64,000 nucleotides of DNA, taken from NCBI GenBank assembly GCA_964589625.1, contig CAZPSH010000003.1, forward strand, positions 62,001-126,000. Reading direction: 5' to 3'. Position numbers and translations under genes: made by a program. Positions 43,265 through 51,354 of the stretch are shown piece by piece. The notes under the pieces are model-generated. The model worked only from the letters and a program-made list of their open reading frames with translations. It did not search any database and was not told the origin of the DNA. How positions within the stretch are numbered: position 1 is the stretch's first letter; each line of letters begins with the position of its first letter. This DNA comes from JBFLVU01 sp964589625 (GTDB lineage Bacteria > Acidobacteriota > UBA4820 > DSQY01).

Positions 43265-43457
43265 AATCCGAGAGGGAAGGGGTCGGCCCCTACCCTCCCC
43301 TTTCGGCAGGCTCGGGGCGGGCGGCGCTCGGCTCGGCAAAGCCCACCGTGTGGGGCGGGTTCGCAGGCTGGCCCGCGGCTTCGGCCCCGCTGCCCTCCGT
43401 TCCCCACGGCGAAGGAGGCCTTCGAAAAAATCAACCCTACGGGTGCCGGAGCGGTAT

Positions 43458-43873
43458 ATGATCTACGATGATATCGGAAGGCACCATCCAGGCCTAGAGA
43501 GCCGCGTGCCGAAGGTGTCCTCCATCCTGGGCGCGCGGATTCAGCGGGCCAGGGAAGCGAACGAAGACACCCTGTCGCGGGCGGGACGCTACCACGTGAA
43601 TCACCCGGAGCGCCTCACGTCCAAGGTCCGTCCCCCCTGAAGGTTAAGGAAGCCTTTGCCGGCGGCCACCGGTACGTCGTGTGCGTCAACGAGGAGCAGG
43701 CGGGAAAGGACGCATTTGACCGCGAGGCGATCCTCTCCTCGCTGAAGGACCAGATGAAACGCGGGATGAAGAGCCTCGTGGGAAACAAAGGCTACCGGAA
43801 GTACCTCAGTGCCGCCGGATCCCGCTTCGAGATCCACCGGGCGAAGGCGGAGGCCCGTTTCGTGTGCTCGTAA
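43458..43873 (+). pseudogene. IS1634-like transposase remnant, frameshifted
   Basis: Partial transposase C-terminal half. Frame one gives RVPKVSSILGARIQRAREAN then LSRAGRYHVN and stops at 43640; a one-base shift in the CCCCCC run (43632-43637) moves to the frame LKVKEAFAGGHRYVVCVNEE, then SLVGNKGYRKYLSAAGSRFE, ending at a TAA at 43871. The blocks GRY..., VKE..., RYVVC.N.E.A and GNKGYR are in the order expected for IS1634/IS4-superfamily transposases. The N-terminal half with the catalytic DDE residues is missing and no left end was found. The right inverted repeat is at 43904-43918. Confidence 0.75.
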
Positions 43874-43920
43874 CCAGGTGAAGAACAAGTACTTGTCAAA
43901 GTGAACTGTAGAAGATGGGT
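43781..43920. repeat. 140 bp direct repeat, copy 2
   Basis: Second copy of the repeat at 41481-41620; includes transposase codons to the stop and the terminal sequence AACTGTAGAAGATGG (43904-43918). Beyond 43920 the two copies diverge at once, marking the element boundary. Confidence 0.9.
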
Positions 43921-44062
43921 CTTGCGGCAAGAAGATCGCTGCGAGAGGATCCATGATGAACCGGAACCCGCTAGAAACCTTCGCCAGGCCCTTTGCCCGG
44001 AGAGCTTGAGCGGAGAGGCGCTTTCTGCCACCCTGTCCCGAGAGACTGAGCCGGGGAGCGCC

Positions 44063-44746
44063 ATGAGGGTGCTGGTCGTGGAAGATGAGCGAAAGACCGC
44101 GCAATTCCTGAAGAGAGGGCTCACCGAAAGCGGTTTCGTCGTCGACGTGGCCTCCGATGGGGAGGAGGGCCTCGCCTCCGCCCTGCAGCGGATCCACGAC
44201 ATCCTGATCCTGGATGTGATGCTCCCGAGGCGGGACGGCTGGTCTATTCTGAAGGAGCTGAGGCGGGAGGGGGTACAGACGCCTGCTCTCTTCCTGACTG
44301 CGCGCGATGAAGTTCAGGACCGCGTTCGTGGTCTGGACCTTGGGGCGGACGACTACCTGGTCAAACCGTTCGCTTTCTCCGAGCTGCTCGCACGCGTCCG
44401 CTCCCTCTTAAGGCGCGGCGCGGCCATCCAGCCCGAGCAGATCCACGTCGGCGACCTTCTGGTGGACCTCGGACGAAGAAGGGCCTGCCGGGGAGATAAG
44501 CCGCTTCAGCTCGCGCCGCAGGAGTTCAACCTCCTCTCGCTACTGGCGCGCCACTCGGGAGAAGTCCTGACCCGGACGCGAATCGTGGAGCAGGTCTGGG
44601 ACATGAACTTCGACTTGGACGCCAACGTTGTGGACGTGGCCGTGCGCCGCCTGCGGCGCAAGGTGGACGAGCCCTTTTCTAATAAGCTCATCCACACCGT
44701 CCGGGGAGCGGGATACGTATTGGAAGTCCGGGATGAGGGGGCCTGA
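44063..44746 (+). CDS. OmpR/CusR-like response regulator
   Basis: 227 residues. Receiver domain (1-115) with acidic pair VVEDE, phospho-acceptor Asp51 (LILDVMLP), Thr of LFLTARD and Lys of LVKPF. A winged-helix DNA-binding domain follows (about 128-222: LAPQEFNLLSLLARHSGEVL and IHTVRGAGYVLE). Most similar in overall pattern to heavy-metal regulators CusR/CopR. ATG at 44063 has GGGGAG close upstream. Its stop overlaps the following kinase gene by 14 bp, so they are coupled. Confidence 0.92.
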   Translation: MRVLVVEDERKTAQFLKRGLTESGFVVDVASDGEEGLASALQRIHDILILDVMLPRRDGWSILKELRREGVQTPALFLTARDEVQDRVRGLDLGADDYLVKPFAFSELLARVRSLLRRGAAIQPEQIHVGDLLVDLGRRRACRGDKPLQLAPQEFNLLSLLARHSGEVLTRTRIVEQVWDMNFDLDANVVDVAVRRLRRKVDEPFSNKLIHTVRGAGYVLEVRDEGA

Positions 44747-46178
44747 GGTGTCGTGGGTCCCCGCCCGTCTGAGGGTCCGCTCCCTGTCGGGCCGTCTGGC
44801 CGTGCTTTTCGCGGCCGCGACCCTGCTCCTGCTCGCGGCCTCGGAGACTGTCATGTACGCGGTGCTGGCCGAGATCGTGCACAGGCAGGCGAACCTGATC
44901 CTTTCCGGGAAGGTGGGAGTGCTCAGGAGGATCCTCGCCGAGCGTCCCGGCGACGCGGATGCCCTCCGGCAGGAAGTCCAGTGGGAGGAGGGGGCTTGGC
45001 GTCACCAGCGCTGTTTCAGCAGGGTGCTGGACGCCCACGGGAAGACGCTCCTGGAAACCGAGGGGATGCAACGCGACCTGGCAGGAGCCCGCTTTCCTGA
45101 GCCCGTCGGCCCGACCCAGGGCATCAAGCACGGCACCATCTGGGAGGGCGAGGAGGAGCAGTTCTATCTGCTCGGCTCTGCGCACGCGGGCACGTCGTTG
45201 CCGGAGAGCCCGGGACTCATTCTCCAGGTGGCGCTGGACCTCTCCCGGGAGGAGGACATTCTGGAGGACTATCGGCACGGGATGGCGCTCGCGCTGATGG
45301 CCTGCTCCGGCCTGGCCGCGTTCCTGGGGCTGATCACTGCGAGACGCGGGCTCCGTCCTCTGGAGGCCATCGTCCGGGAAACTCACGCCGTGACGCCGGG
45401 GCAGCTTCACCGGCGCATTGGGGGCCGCCCGTGGCCTTCGGAGCTACAAGAGCTGGCCGCGGCCTTCGACGCCATGCTCGCCCGGCTCGACGAAGCCTTC
45501 GAACGGCTTTCGGCCTTCTCTTCGGACGTGGCGCACGACCTGAGGACGCCGCTGAACAACTGCCTGGGGGAAGTGGAGGTGGCGCTCTCAAAGCCCCGGG
45601 AGCCGGAGGAGTACCGGCGCATCCTCGAATCCAGCCTGGAGGAGCTGAAGAGGCTGGCCCGCATGGTGGAGAGCCTGCTGTTCCTCGCCCGCGCGGACAA
45701 CGCACGAGCCCGTTTGGAGATGCGCCGGCTTGCCGTGCAGGAGGAGTTCGAGGCCGTTGCCGCGCTCTACGACGCCCTGGCCCAGGAGCAGGGTGTCCGG
45801 CTCTTGTGCTCGGGGACCGGGACGGTCTGGGCCGATCCCACCCTTCTAAGAAGGGCGCTGAGCAACCTCGTGGCCAACGCGCTGGCCCATACGCCGGACG
45901 GGGGGACGGTCTCGCTCGAGGCTTCGCCCGTGGAAGGAGGCGGGGTCAGGCTCCGCGTCCGCGACACGGGCACGGGAATCCCGCCCGAGGACCTCCCGCG
46001 GCTTTTCCAGCGCTTCCACCGCAGCGCCACATCACGCGACCGCCATCCCCAGGGGCTTGGACTCGGCCTCTCCATCGTGAAGTCCATCATGGAGATGCAC
46101 GGGGGGAGCGTAAGCGTGGAAAGCGCATGGGCTGCGGGCGCCACCGTATCTCTCGAATTCCCCTCCAAACGCACCTGA
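44733..46178 (+). CDS. CusS-like membrane sensor histidine kinase
   Basis: 481 residues. Two membrane segments (about 20-45 and 184-203) bracket a periplasmic loop of about 140 residues, then a HAMP domain (RGLRPLEAIVRETHAVTPGQ), HisKA with His268 (DVAHDLRTPLNN), and a catalytic domain with N-box (NLVANALAHTPDGG) and G-boxes (DTGTGIPPEDLPRLFQRF, GLGLGLSIV). Together with the regulator it should sense periplasmic metal or stress; the ligand cannot be read from sequence. ATG at 44733 has GGAAG upstream; a GTG at 44748 is the alternative. Confidence 0.92.
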   Translation: MRGPEVSWVPARLRVRSLSGRLAVLFAAATLLLLAASETVMYAVLAEIVHRQANLILSGKVGVLRRILAERPGDADALRQEVQWEEGAWRHQRCFSRVLDAHGKTLLETEGMQRDLAGARFPEPVGPTQGIKHGTIWEGEEEQFYLLGSAHAGTSLPESPGLILQVALDLSREEDILEDYRHGMALALMACSGLAAFLGLITARRGLRPLEAIVRETHAVTPGQLHRRIGGRPWPSELQELAAAFDAMLARLDEAFERLSAFSSDVAHDLRTPLNNCLGEVEVALSKPREPEEYRRILESSLEELKRLARMVESLLFLARADNARARLEMRRLAVQEEFEAVAALYDALAQEQGVRLLCSGTGTVWADPTLLRRALSNLVANALAHTPDGGTVSLEASPVEGGGVRLRVRDTGTGIPPEDLPRLFQRFHRSATSRDRHPQGLGLGLSIVKSIMEMHGGSVSVESAWAAGATVSLEFPSKRT

Positions 46179-46236
46179 CCGTTTCGACAGGAACCGGTCA
46201 TCCTCCCGTCATCGCGAGCTGATAACCAGTTCCCCT

Positions 46237-47295
46237 ATGCGGTGGCCCCGGTCATCCGTTCCCGTCCTCATGCTCTGTGCGCTCGCGCTGGCGGGTTGCG
46301 TACGCTACAGCCCCAAGCCACTGGACGTCGAGAGGAGCGCGAAGGCCCTCGATAGCCGGACACTGACGGATCCCGGCCTGCGGGATTACGTCGAGCGCTA
46401 CTCGGGCGAGGGCCTCACGGAGTGGCCTCCCGGGCGATGGGACTTCCCTCTCCTCACCTACGCCGCGCTCTACTTCAGCCCCGACCTCGCCGAGGCCTGG
46501 GCCGCGGAGCAAGGTGCCCGCGCCGACCTCCGCGCGGTAGGCCTCAGGCAGGACCCTGGGCTTTCGGCCAGCGTGGAGCACCGCCTTAACAACCTCGGGG
46601 AAGCCCCGGCCTCCACGTGGGGCCCCACCCTGGACGTCCCCATCACGACCGCTGGTAAGCTTGCGATCCGTCAGGCGGAGTCGGTGGCTCCCCTGAAGGA
46701 GAGCCATCACCAGCTCGTCCGTACGGCTTGGAGGGTCCGCATCTCTCTGCGCTCCGCGCTGGTTGAATGGGACAGCGCCGAGGAACAGGAGTGGGCGCGG
46801 GTGCGCCTCGTGCAGTCCCGCGAGGAAGTCCTGGACTTGATGGAGGCCCACCTGGATGCCGACGAGGCTTCCGAACCAGAGGTGGAGCTGGCGCGGGCCG
46901 AAGCGGAGGCCACAAGGCTCTCTCTCGCGTCGGCGCGCCAGGCCCGAGCCGTCGCCCGCGCCCGTCTGGCCAAAGCCCTGGGAGTCCCATCGGTGGCGCT
47001 CGAAGGTGTCGTACTGCCGCCGCTTGAGGCAGATCTCCCGGATTTCCCCGCCGGGCCCGATGCGCGGCGTCAGACGCTCACCGGACGCTCGGACCTGCTA
47101 GCCGCGCTCTCCGCCTATGCCGCAAGCGACGACGCCCTCCGCCCGGAGGTGGTCCACCAATATCCGGACCTTCACCTCCAGCCGGGCTACCTCCGTGACC
47201 AGGCCTCCGACGCCTGGGCGCTCAACCTGTTGGTCCTGCCCTTCGCCGCCCTCCACTTCGGGCGTTTCCCAAGTGATACCCAGGAGGCCGAGTGA
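46237..47295 (+). CDS. TolC/CusC-type outer-membrane efflux lipoprotein, C-terminally truncated
   Basis: 352 residues, against 420-480 for the family. A lipoprotein signal ends in LALAGC. The chain contains the first coiled-coil repeat (QEWARVRLVQSREEVLDLME, ASEPEVELARAEAEATRLSL) and the start of the second half (YPDLHLQPGYLRDQASDAWALNLLVLPF), but stops where a second coiled hairpin should follow. The last residues, from about GRFPSDTQEAE, do not resemble the family. It was probably cut by a rearrangement near 47270. The expected membrane-fusion and RND genes are absent and an ArnT-like gene follows. Likely non-functional as a channel. It lies 58 bp after the kinase gene, so it was probably the regulator's target. 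Confidence 0.8.
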   Translation: MRWPRSSVPVLMLCALALAGCVRYSPKPLDVERSAKALDSRTLTDPGLRDYVERYSGEGLTEWPPGRWDFPLLTYAALYFSPDLAEAWAAEQGARADLRAVGLRQDPGLSASVEHRLNNLGEAPASTWGPTLDVPITTAGKLAIRQAESVAPLKESHHQLVRTAWRVRISLRSALVEWDSAEEQEWARVRLVQSREEVLDLMEAHLDADEASEPEVELARAEAEATRLSLASARQARAVARARLAKALGVPSVALEGVVLPPLEADLPDFPAGPDARRQTLTGRSDLLAALSAYAASDDALRPEVVHQYPDLHLQPGYLRDQASDAWALNLLVLPFAALHFGRFPSDTQEAE

Positions 47296-47380
47296 TCCAG
47301 GCGGATTTCAAAGATAGAGCGGTGAGCGCAGCCTTGGACTGGCTCGCATCGTGCGTTGGCCGCTTGCCGGAGGCGGATTG

Positions 47381-49054
47381 ATGGTCCGCCGTGGCTTCTT
47401 GCCCGCCCTCCTGTTCCTGGCTTTCCTGGTCCTGCTCAACGGCAATTCAGCGGTCGGGCTCTTCGAGTCCTCCGAGGCGCGCTACGCCGAGGTGGCTCGG
47501 GAGATGGTTGAGACGGGGGACTACCTCTCTCCCCAGATCGACTACGTCCACCACTTCACGAAACCGCCTTTGACTTACTGGATCACCTCCGCCGCGTACG
47601 GCCTCTTCGGCGTGAACACCTTCGGGGCCCGCTTTTTCCTCGCCGTGGCCGCAGTCCTGATCCTCTATCTCACGGCCCGCCTTTACCGGCTCGACCACCC
47701 CGGTGCCGACGGGGTGTGGGCGGCCGCGTTCCTCTTCTTCTCCTTGGAGTTCTTCGCCATGGGGAAGGTGCTCACCACGGACCTTTACCTCACGCTCTGG
47801 ATCACGGCGGGCTTCCTCCTGTGGTCGCTCCGGGAGCGGGGGATGCTGGGCGGGCGCGCGTTCTCGGTCCTCTGCGGCATGGCCGCGGCCCTGGGCTTCA
47901 TGACCAAAGGTCCGGTCTGCCTCCTCTTCTGGGGAGCGGTCCTCGTTCCGTACGCCCTCTGGAAGGACCGAGGGAGGAGCCTCTCGGGCTTCTTGAGCCC
48001 CTGGTGCTGGGGCACTTTTCTGGTCCTAGTGGCCCCGTGGTTCCTGGCCGTGGGCTTTCTGCACCCGGGCCTCCTCTCGTATTTGATCCTGAGGGAGTCC
48101 TTCGAGGCGGCCTACTCCAGCAACCGCTATCACCCTGGGCCTTTCTATTACTACCTGCCCGTGTTCCTCGCGGGCTTCTTGCCGTGGTGGGTGCTGGTTG
48201 CGGCCCGATGGAGGGAGGCCCTGAAGCCCGAGCGGAAGTTGTGGTTGCTCTGGGCCGTGGTGCCTCTAGTGCTCTGGTCTTTCTTCGCAGCCAAGCTGCC
48301 TACGTACATCCTGCCCACCTTTCCCGCATGGGCGCTCCTCGCTGCTGGCGTGAGCCTGGAAGGGAAGGGCGCACCCCGATGGTCCTTGATCGTGGCGGCC
48401 TTCGCCACGATGGGAGTCCCCGCCGCCGTCCTGTACTACCTTGGGTCCTGCAGGAGAGGCCTGCCCTCTCCCGGATGGTTTGCCGCAGCTCTGCTTTGCG
48501 TCTCGTCCGCCTTCGCCATCTCTTCACTGGTCCCCGCCTGGCGAAGGAAGGTCAAACCCGCGCTGGTCCTTATCATGGCGGCCTGTCTCGCGATCCAGAT
48601 CGCAGCGCCCTCGCTCTGCAGGAGCTTGGAGGAGGAGATGAAGATCCGGTACAAGCTGGGACAGATGCTGGCCGCCAAACGCCTCCCGAACGAAAGCATC
48701 CTGGAGTACCAAACCACCCTCTATTCCATCCCCTTTTACGTGCGGGGTCCTGTTGCCGCATTTCGGAATATGTTCGTCAAGAAAAAGTACGTAAAGGGGA
48801 TTCCCCACCACATAATGGTCAAGAAAGAGACGCTGAATGCCTTCCTGAAAGAGCACCCCCGGGTCTGGGTGGTCACGGACAGGAAGTGGGAAAGCCAGAT
48901 GCAGGAGGACGTCCCGGGGCTCGTCCTCGTGATGCGGGAGGGGCACCACAGCCTCTGGGCCACTAAGCCAGTGGCCCGTAAGCTCTCGCTCTTGCCAAGT
49001 GGGCGCAGCGTTACAAGCCGCGCCACGGAACCTGGGGGCGGTCCCCGTCCTTAA
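47381..49054 (+). CDS. ArnT-like membrane glycosyltransferase (PMT_2 family)
   Basis: 557 residues. The first periplasmic loop has SSEARYAEVAREM and HHFTKPPLTYW, matching the acidic-Arg and KPPL motifs of ArnT and related GT-C enzymes; 10-12 membrane helices follow, then a C-terminal periplasmic domain of about 150 residues. ArnT moves aminoarabinose from undecaprenyl phosphate to lipid A and gives polymyxin resistance, but the donor sugar here is not known and no arn genes adjoin. ATG at 47381 has GGAGG seven bases upstream. Its A/T content near the 3' end is higher than its neighbours, consistent with acquisition. Confidence 0.78.
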   Translation: MVRRGFLPALLFLAFLVLLNGNSAVGLFESSEARYAEVAREMVETGDYLSPQIDYVHHFTKPPLTYWITSAAYGLFGVNTFGARFFLAVAAVLILYLTARLYRLDHPGADGVWAAAFLFFSLEFFAMGKVLTTDLYLTLWITAGFLLWSLRERGMLGGRAFSVLCGMAAALGFMTKGPVCLLFWGAVLVPYALWKDRGRSLSGFLSPWCWGTFLVLVAPWFLAVGFLHPGLLSYLILRESFEAAYSSNRYHPGPFYYYLPVFLAGFLPWWVLVAARWREALKPERKLWLLWAVVPLVLWSFFAAKLPTYILPTFPAWALLAAGVSLEGKGAPRWSLIVAAFATMGVPAAVLYYLGSCRRGLPSPGWFAAALLCVSSAFAISSLVPAWRRKVKPALVLIMAACLAIQIAAPSLCRSLEEEMKIRYKLGQMLAAKRLPNESILEYQTTLYSIPFYVRGPVAAFRNMFVKKKYVKGIPHHIMVKKETLNAFLKEHPRVWVVTDRKWESQMQEDVPGLVLVMREGHHSLWATKPVARKLSLLPSGRSVTSRATEPGGGPRP

Positions 49055-49092
49055 TTTCCTGGCTCATCACGATTTCCCGTGTTTGCTGGCTT

Positions 49093-49290
49093 TCATGGGA
49101 CGATGCCTGCCCACGGGTTATTGGGGAGAGAGCAGCGTTGGTAGATCTTGAAGCGGAAGTGTGGTTGGTTGCGGATGCCGCGGCTCTCCCGGCGGATGAG
49201 AGCGATCTTGCCGTTGATGGCTTCGACGAGGCCAAGGCGGACGCAGGCGCTGAAGCCAGCGGCCACCTTTCGGTGGCCTTGAGCCGCTCT
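49093..49290 (-). pseudogene. ISL3-like transposase C-terminal remnant
   Basis: Minus-strand frame reading RLGLVEAINGKIALIRRESR then GIRNQPHFRFKIYQRCSLP. The VEAINGKI...R...GIRN...F...IY pattern is the conserved end of ISL3-type transposases (NG-EGIN-K). The preceding DDE core is gone and upstream sequence in this frame is not recognisable. A relic marking a past insertion downstream of the ArnT-like gene. Confidence 0.65.
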
Positions 49291-49362
49291 CTCGCAGTAA
49301 GGAGCATCACGGCTGTCCAAAATAATTCTCTGACCCGATAAAGGTCTAAGCGGAGACCGGGT

Positions 49363-49400
49363 CTTGGACGGTTCAGGTACATGCCTGTCCAAGATCTTTT
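49363..49400 (+). terminator. Possible intrinsic terminator
   Basis: CTTGGAC (49363-49369) pairs with GTCCAAG (49387-49393); an AGG/CCT extension exists with a bulge. The right arm is followed by ATCTTTTTG. Located 310 bp after the ArnT-like gene, past the ISL3 relic. Confidence 0.4.
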
Positions 49401-49540
49401 TGCCCGTCTTGTGTCGCCTGCCTTCCGGAGCGAAGCGGAGGAAGGCGCGTCCCGGCGCCCGGCGCCGGTGGGCCTAAGGGGTCCGGCCCCCCGGGGATCT
49501 CTGGCGCGACGGGAGCGCCCTGGGATGCACGGCCCGGCGC

Positions 49541-49597
49541 TTCCGGTTTCTCAACCCCGACGGCGGCGTGGCCGTTCTCGTCTGGCAATGGCCATGA
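49541..49597 (+). pseudogene. Relic of the RCC1/PKD protein C-terminal tail
   Basis: Short frame ending FRFLNPDGGVAVLVWQWP and TGA. It is nearly the same tail as in the intact protein at 4344-7274 (FRFVNPDGG) and the decayed one ending at 22378 (NPDGG...TWQWP). No further similarity is visible upstream, so only the last 18 or so codons survive. The rest of 49400-49744 holds no gene. Confidence 0.6.
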
Positions 49598-49744
49598 AAG
49601 CGCGGGCGTTTCTTTCAGGCGGACTTTCCAGATTCGCCGCACCTCGCGACGGAAAGGAGTGAGCGTCCCGCAAACACCCACAGAGGCCGCGCCCCGAATC
49701 TCTCATCGGGAGGTTATGCTCCGTGTGCCCGGGTGCGGAGGGCC

Positions 49745-50518
49745 CTACCCGAGGGCCGGCCTGACGTAGGCGTCCCAAACGAGCTTCGCGAGGACGACGA
49801 CGACCATGATGAGGAGCGCGGGTCGAACCAGCCGCGCTCCGCGGGTGAGGACGAGTTTGGCGCCGAGTCTTCCACCGATGACCTGACCGGCCGCCATGGC
49901 CACGGCGGGCGCCACCAGCACGTGCCCTCCCAGAGCGAAGAAGAGCAGGGAGGCCGCGTTGCTCGTGAAGTTCATCACCTTCGTGGTGGCCGTGGCCGTC
50001 TTCATGTCCTGGCCCAGCCCGAGCATCAGCGCGACGACCCAGAAGGAGCCCGTTCCCGGGCCGAAGAAGCCGTCGTAAAATCCGAGCCCGAGCCCCGCCA
50101 GAAGATAGAAGGGGAGGCGCTCCAATCTCGGCCGGGTCGGAGCGCGCCCGAATCCAGGATGGACGAAAACATACAGGGCCGCAGCGGCCAGGAGGAAGGG
50201 GATCAACCGCTTCAGCAGATCCGCATCAAGGCGCTGAACCGCCAGCGCTCCCAGGGAGGCCCCAAGGAAGGTCAGGGCGATTCCCGCGGCGCACTCCCGG
50301 AGGCCTACGGCGCCGCTCCGGAGGAAGTGGTAGGTGGCGCTTCCAGAGCCGAAGGAGGCCTGGAGCTTGTTGGTTCCGAGGGCATAGGCCGGAGGGATCC
50401 CAATTCCAAGGAGCACGGGGATGGTAATGAGCCCGCCTCCGCCCGAGATGGTGTCCAAAAGGCCCGCCAGAAGGCCCGTGGCGAACAGGACGGGGATCAG
50501 CCAGAGCGAGAGAGCCAA
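49745..50518 (-). CDS. TSUP-family (TauE/SafE) membrane permease
   Basis: 257 residues, about eight membrane helices. Two-fold repeat with GGGGLITIPVLLGIGIPPAYALGTNKL early and GPGTGSFWVV...ATTKVMNF later, the signature of sulfite/taurine/organosulfur exporters. Substrate cannot be assigned. It lies 18 bp after the transglutaminase-like gene on the same strand, so probably the second gene of an operon. Confidence 0.88.
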   Translation of the reverse strand: MALSLWLIPVLFATGLLAGLLDTISGGGGLITIPVLLGIGIPPAYALGTNKLQASFGSGSATYHFLRSGAVGLRECAAGIALTFLGASLGALAVQRLDADLLKRLIPFLLAAAALYVFVHPGFGRAPTRPRLERLPFYLLAGLGLGFYDGFFGPGTGSFWVVALMLGLGQDMKTATATTKVMNFTSNAASLLFFALGGHVLVAPAVAMAAGQVIGGRLGAKLVLTRGARLVRPALLIMVVVVLAKLVWDAYVRPALG

Positions 50519-50536
50519 GAGCCCGGGGCTCCCGGC

Positions 50537-51220
50537 TCAGGGACGGGCGGCCCGCTCGTTTTCGCCGCCGAAGCCCGCCGTGGCGGCCCTCCAGCGTTCG
50601 AGGGTGGCCGGGCCGTACTCTCGGAGCCACGTGGAGAGCATGTCTGCCAGGGGGACGTGCGGGAGGTGCCCCCGGTCCAGAACGTACTCGATGTGGGGCC
50701 GGCCGCCCAGGTCGAGCGCGTGCAGGACGGCGTCCTCCCTGCCGTCGAACTCCACGACCCTCCAGCCCATCTTTTCGCAAAGCGGCCTCTCGAAGGAAGG
50801 AGTGGCTTTGACCCAGCGGCCTTCCACGAAGAGTTCGGCGTAGGTGTGATAGACCATGCGGTCCGATCCGAGGACCCAGCCGAGCCGCCCAGGGAGGTTG
50901 TGGTTCACGAGGTCGGCGTAGCGAAATCGCGCCGGGATTCCGGCGGCGCGGCAGAGCCCCACAAGCAGGGACGATTTCTGGGTGCAAAAGCCGTAGCCTC
51001 GATCGAGCGCCGCACGTCCATGGTAGTCCTCGATGGCCATGAACGGGGCGAAGGGGATGTAACGCACCTCGTCCCTTACGAAATCAAAAAGCCGCCTGGC
51101 CGCATCGGCCCCGCCGCGGGCATCCTCGGTGAGCCTCGCCGCAAGCGTCCTGATCTCGGGGTCGTGGCAATCCACGCCGGGCGTTGGCCCGAGGCACGCT
51201 TCGATTCCGTTCGGGTCCAT
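50537..51220 (-). CDS. Transglutaminase-like cysteine protein
   Basis: 227 residues, transglutaminase core fold. Catalytic Cys79 lies in GYGFCTQKSSLLVGLCRAAG and His125 in VYHTYAEL. The third residue region reads VKATPSFERPLC; the Asp common in DATP motifs is Lys here, as in a subgroup of bacterial homologues. No signal peptide, so cytoplasmic; probably peptidase-like or amide-cleaving. ATG at 51220 is preferred over 51238: AAGGAGG lies 8 bases before it, while the upstream ATG has none. Confidence 0.82.
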   Translation of the reverse strand: MDPNGIEACLGPTPGVDCHDPEIRTLAARLTEDARGGADAARRLFDFVRDEVRYIPFAPFMAIEDYHGRAALDRGYGFCTQKSSLLVGLCRAAGIPARFRYADLVNHNLPGRLGWVLGSDRMVYHTYAELFVEGRWVKATPSFERPLCEKMGWRVVEFDGREDAVLHALDLGGRPHIEYVLDRGHLPHVPLADMLSTWLREYGPATLERWRAATAGFGGENERAARP

Positions 51221-51354
51221 CTTTTTCGCCTCCTTCATGCTGCATGATGCCAGAAAGCGGACCGGGGGGCCAGCGCCCCGGGGAAGGGGTTGACGGCTTT
51301 GCGGGCGAAACCGTCTAATGGTCCTTCGGCACGTCTGGACTCGGAGGTCTCTCC

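Noticed and set aside
43901..44062. N-terminal extension of the response regulator into the IS end
   Set aside because: The 54 extra codons come from the IS terminal sequence; the receiver domain starts at the ATG at 44063 with its own ribosome site.
49011..49382. 123-codon minus-strand frame as a gene
   Set aside because: Overlaps the ISL3-like relic in a different frame and has no domain; the transposase-like frame is the meaningful one.
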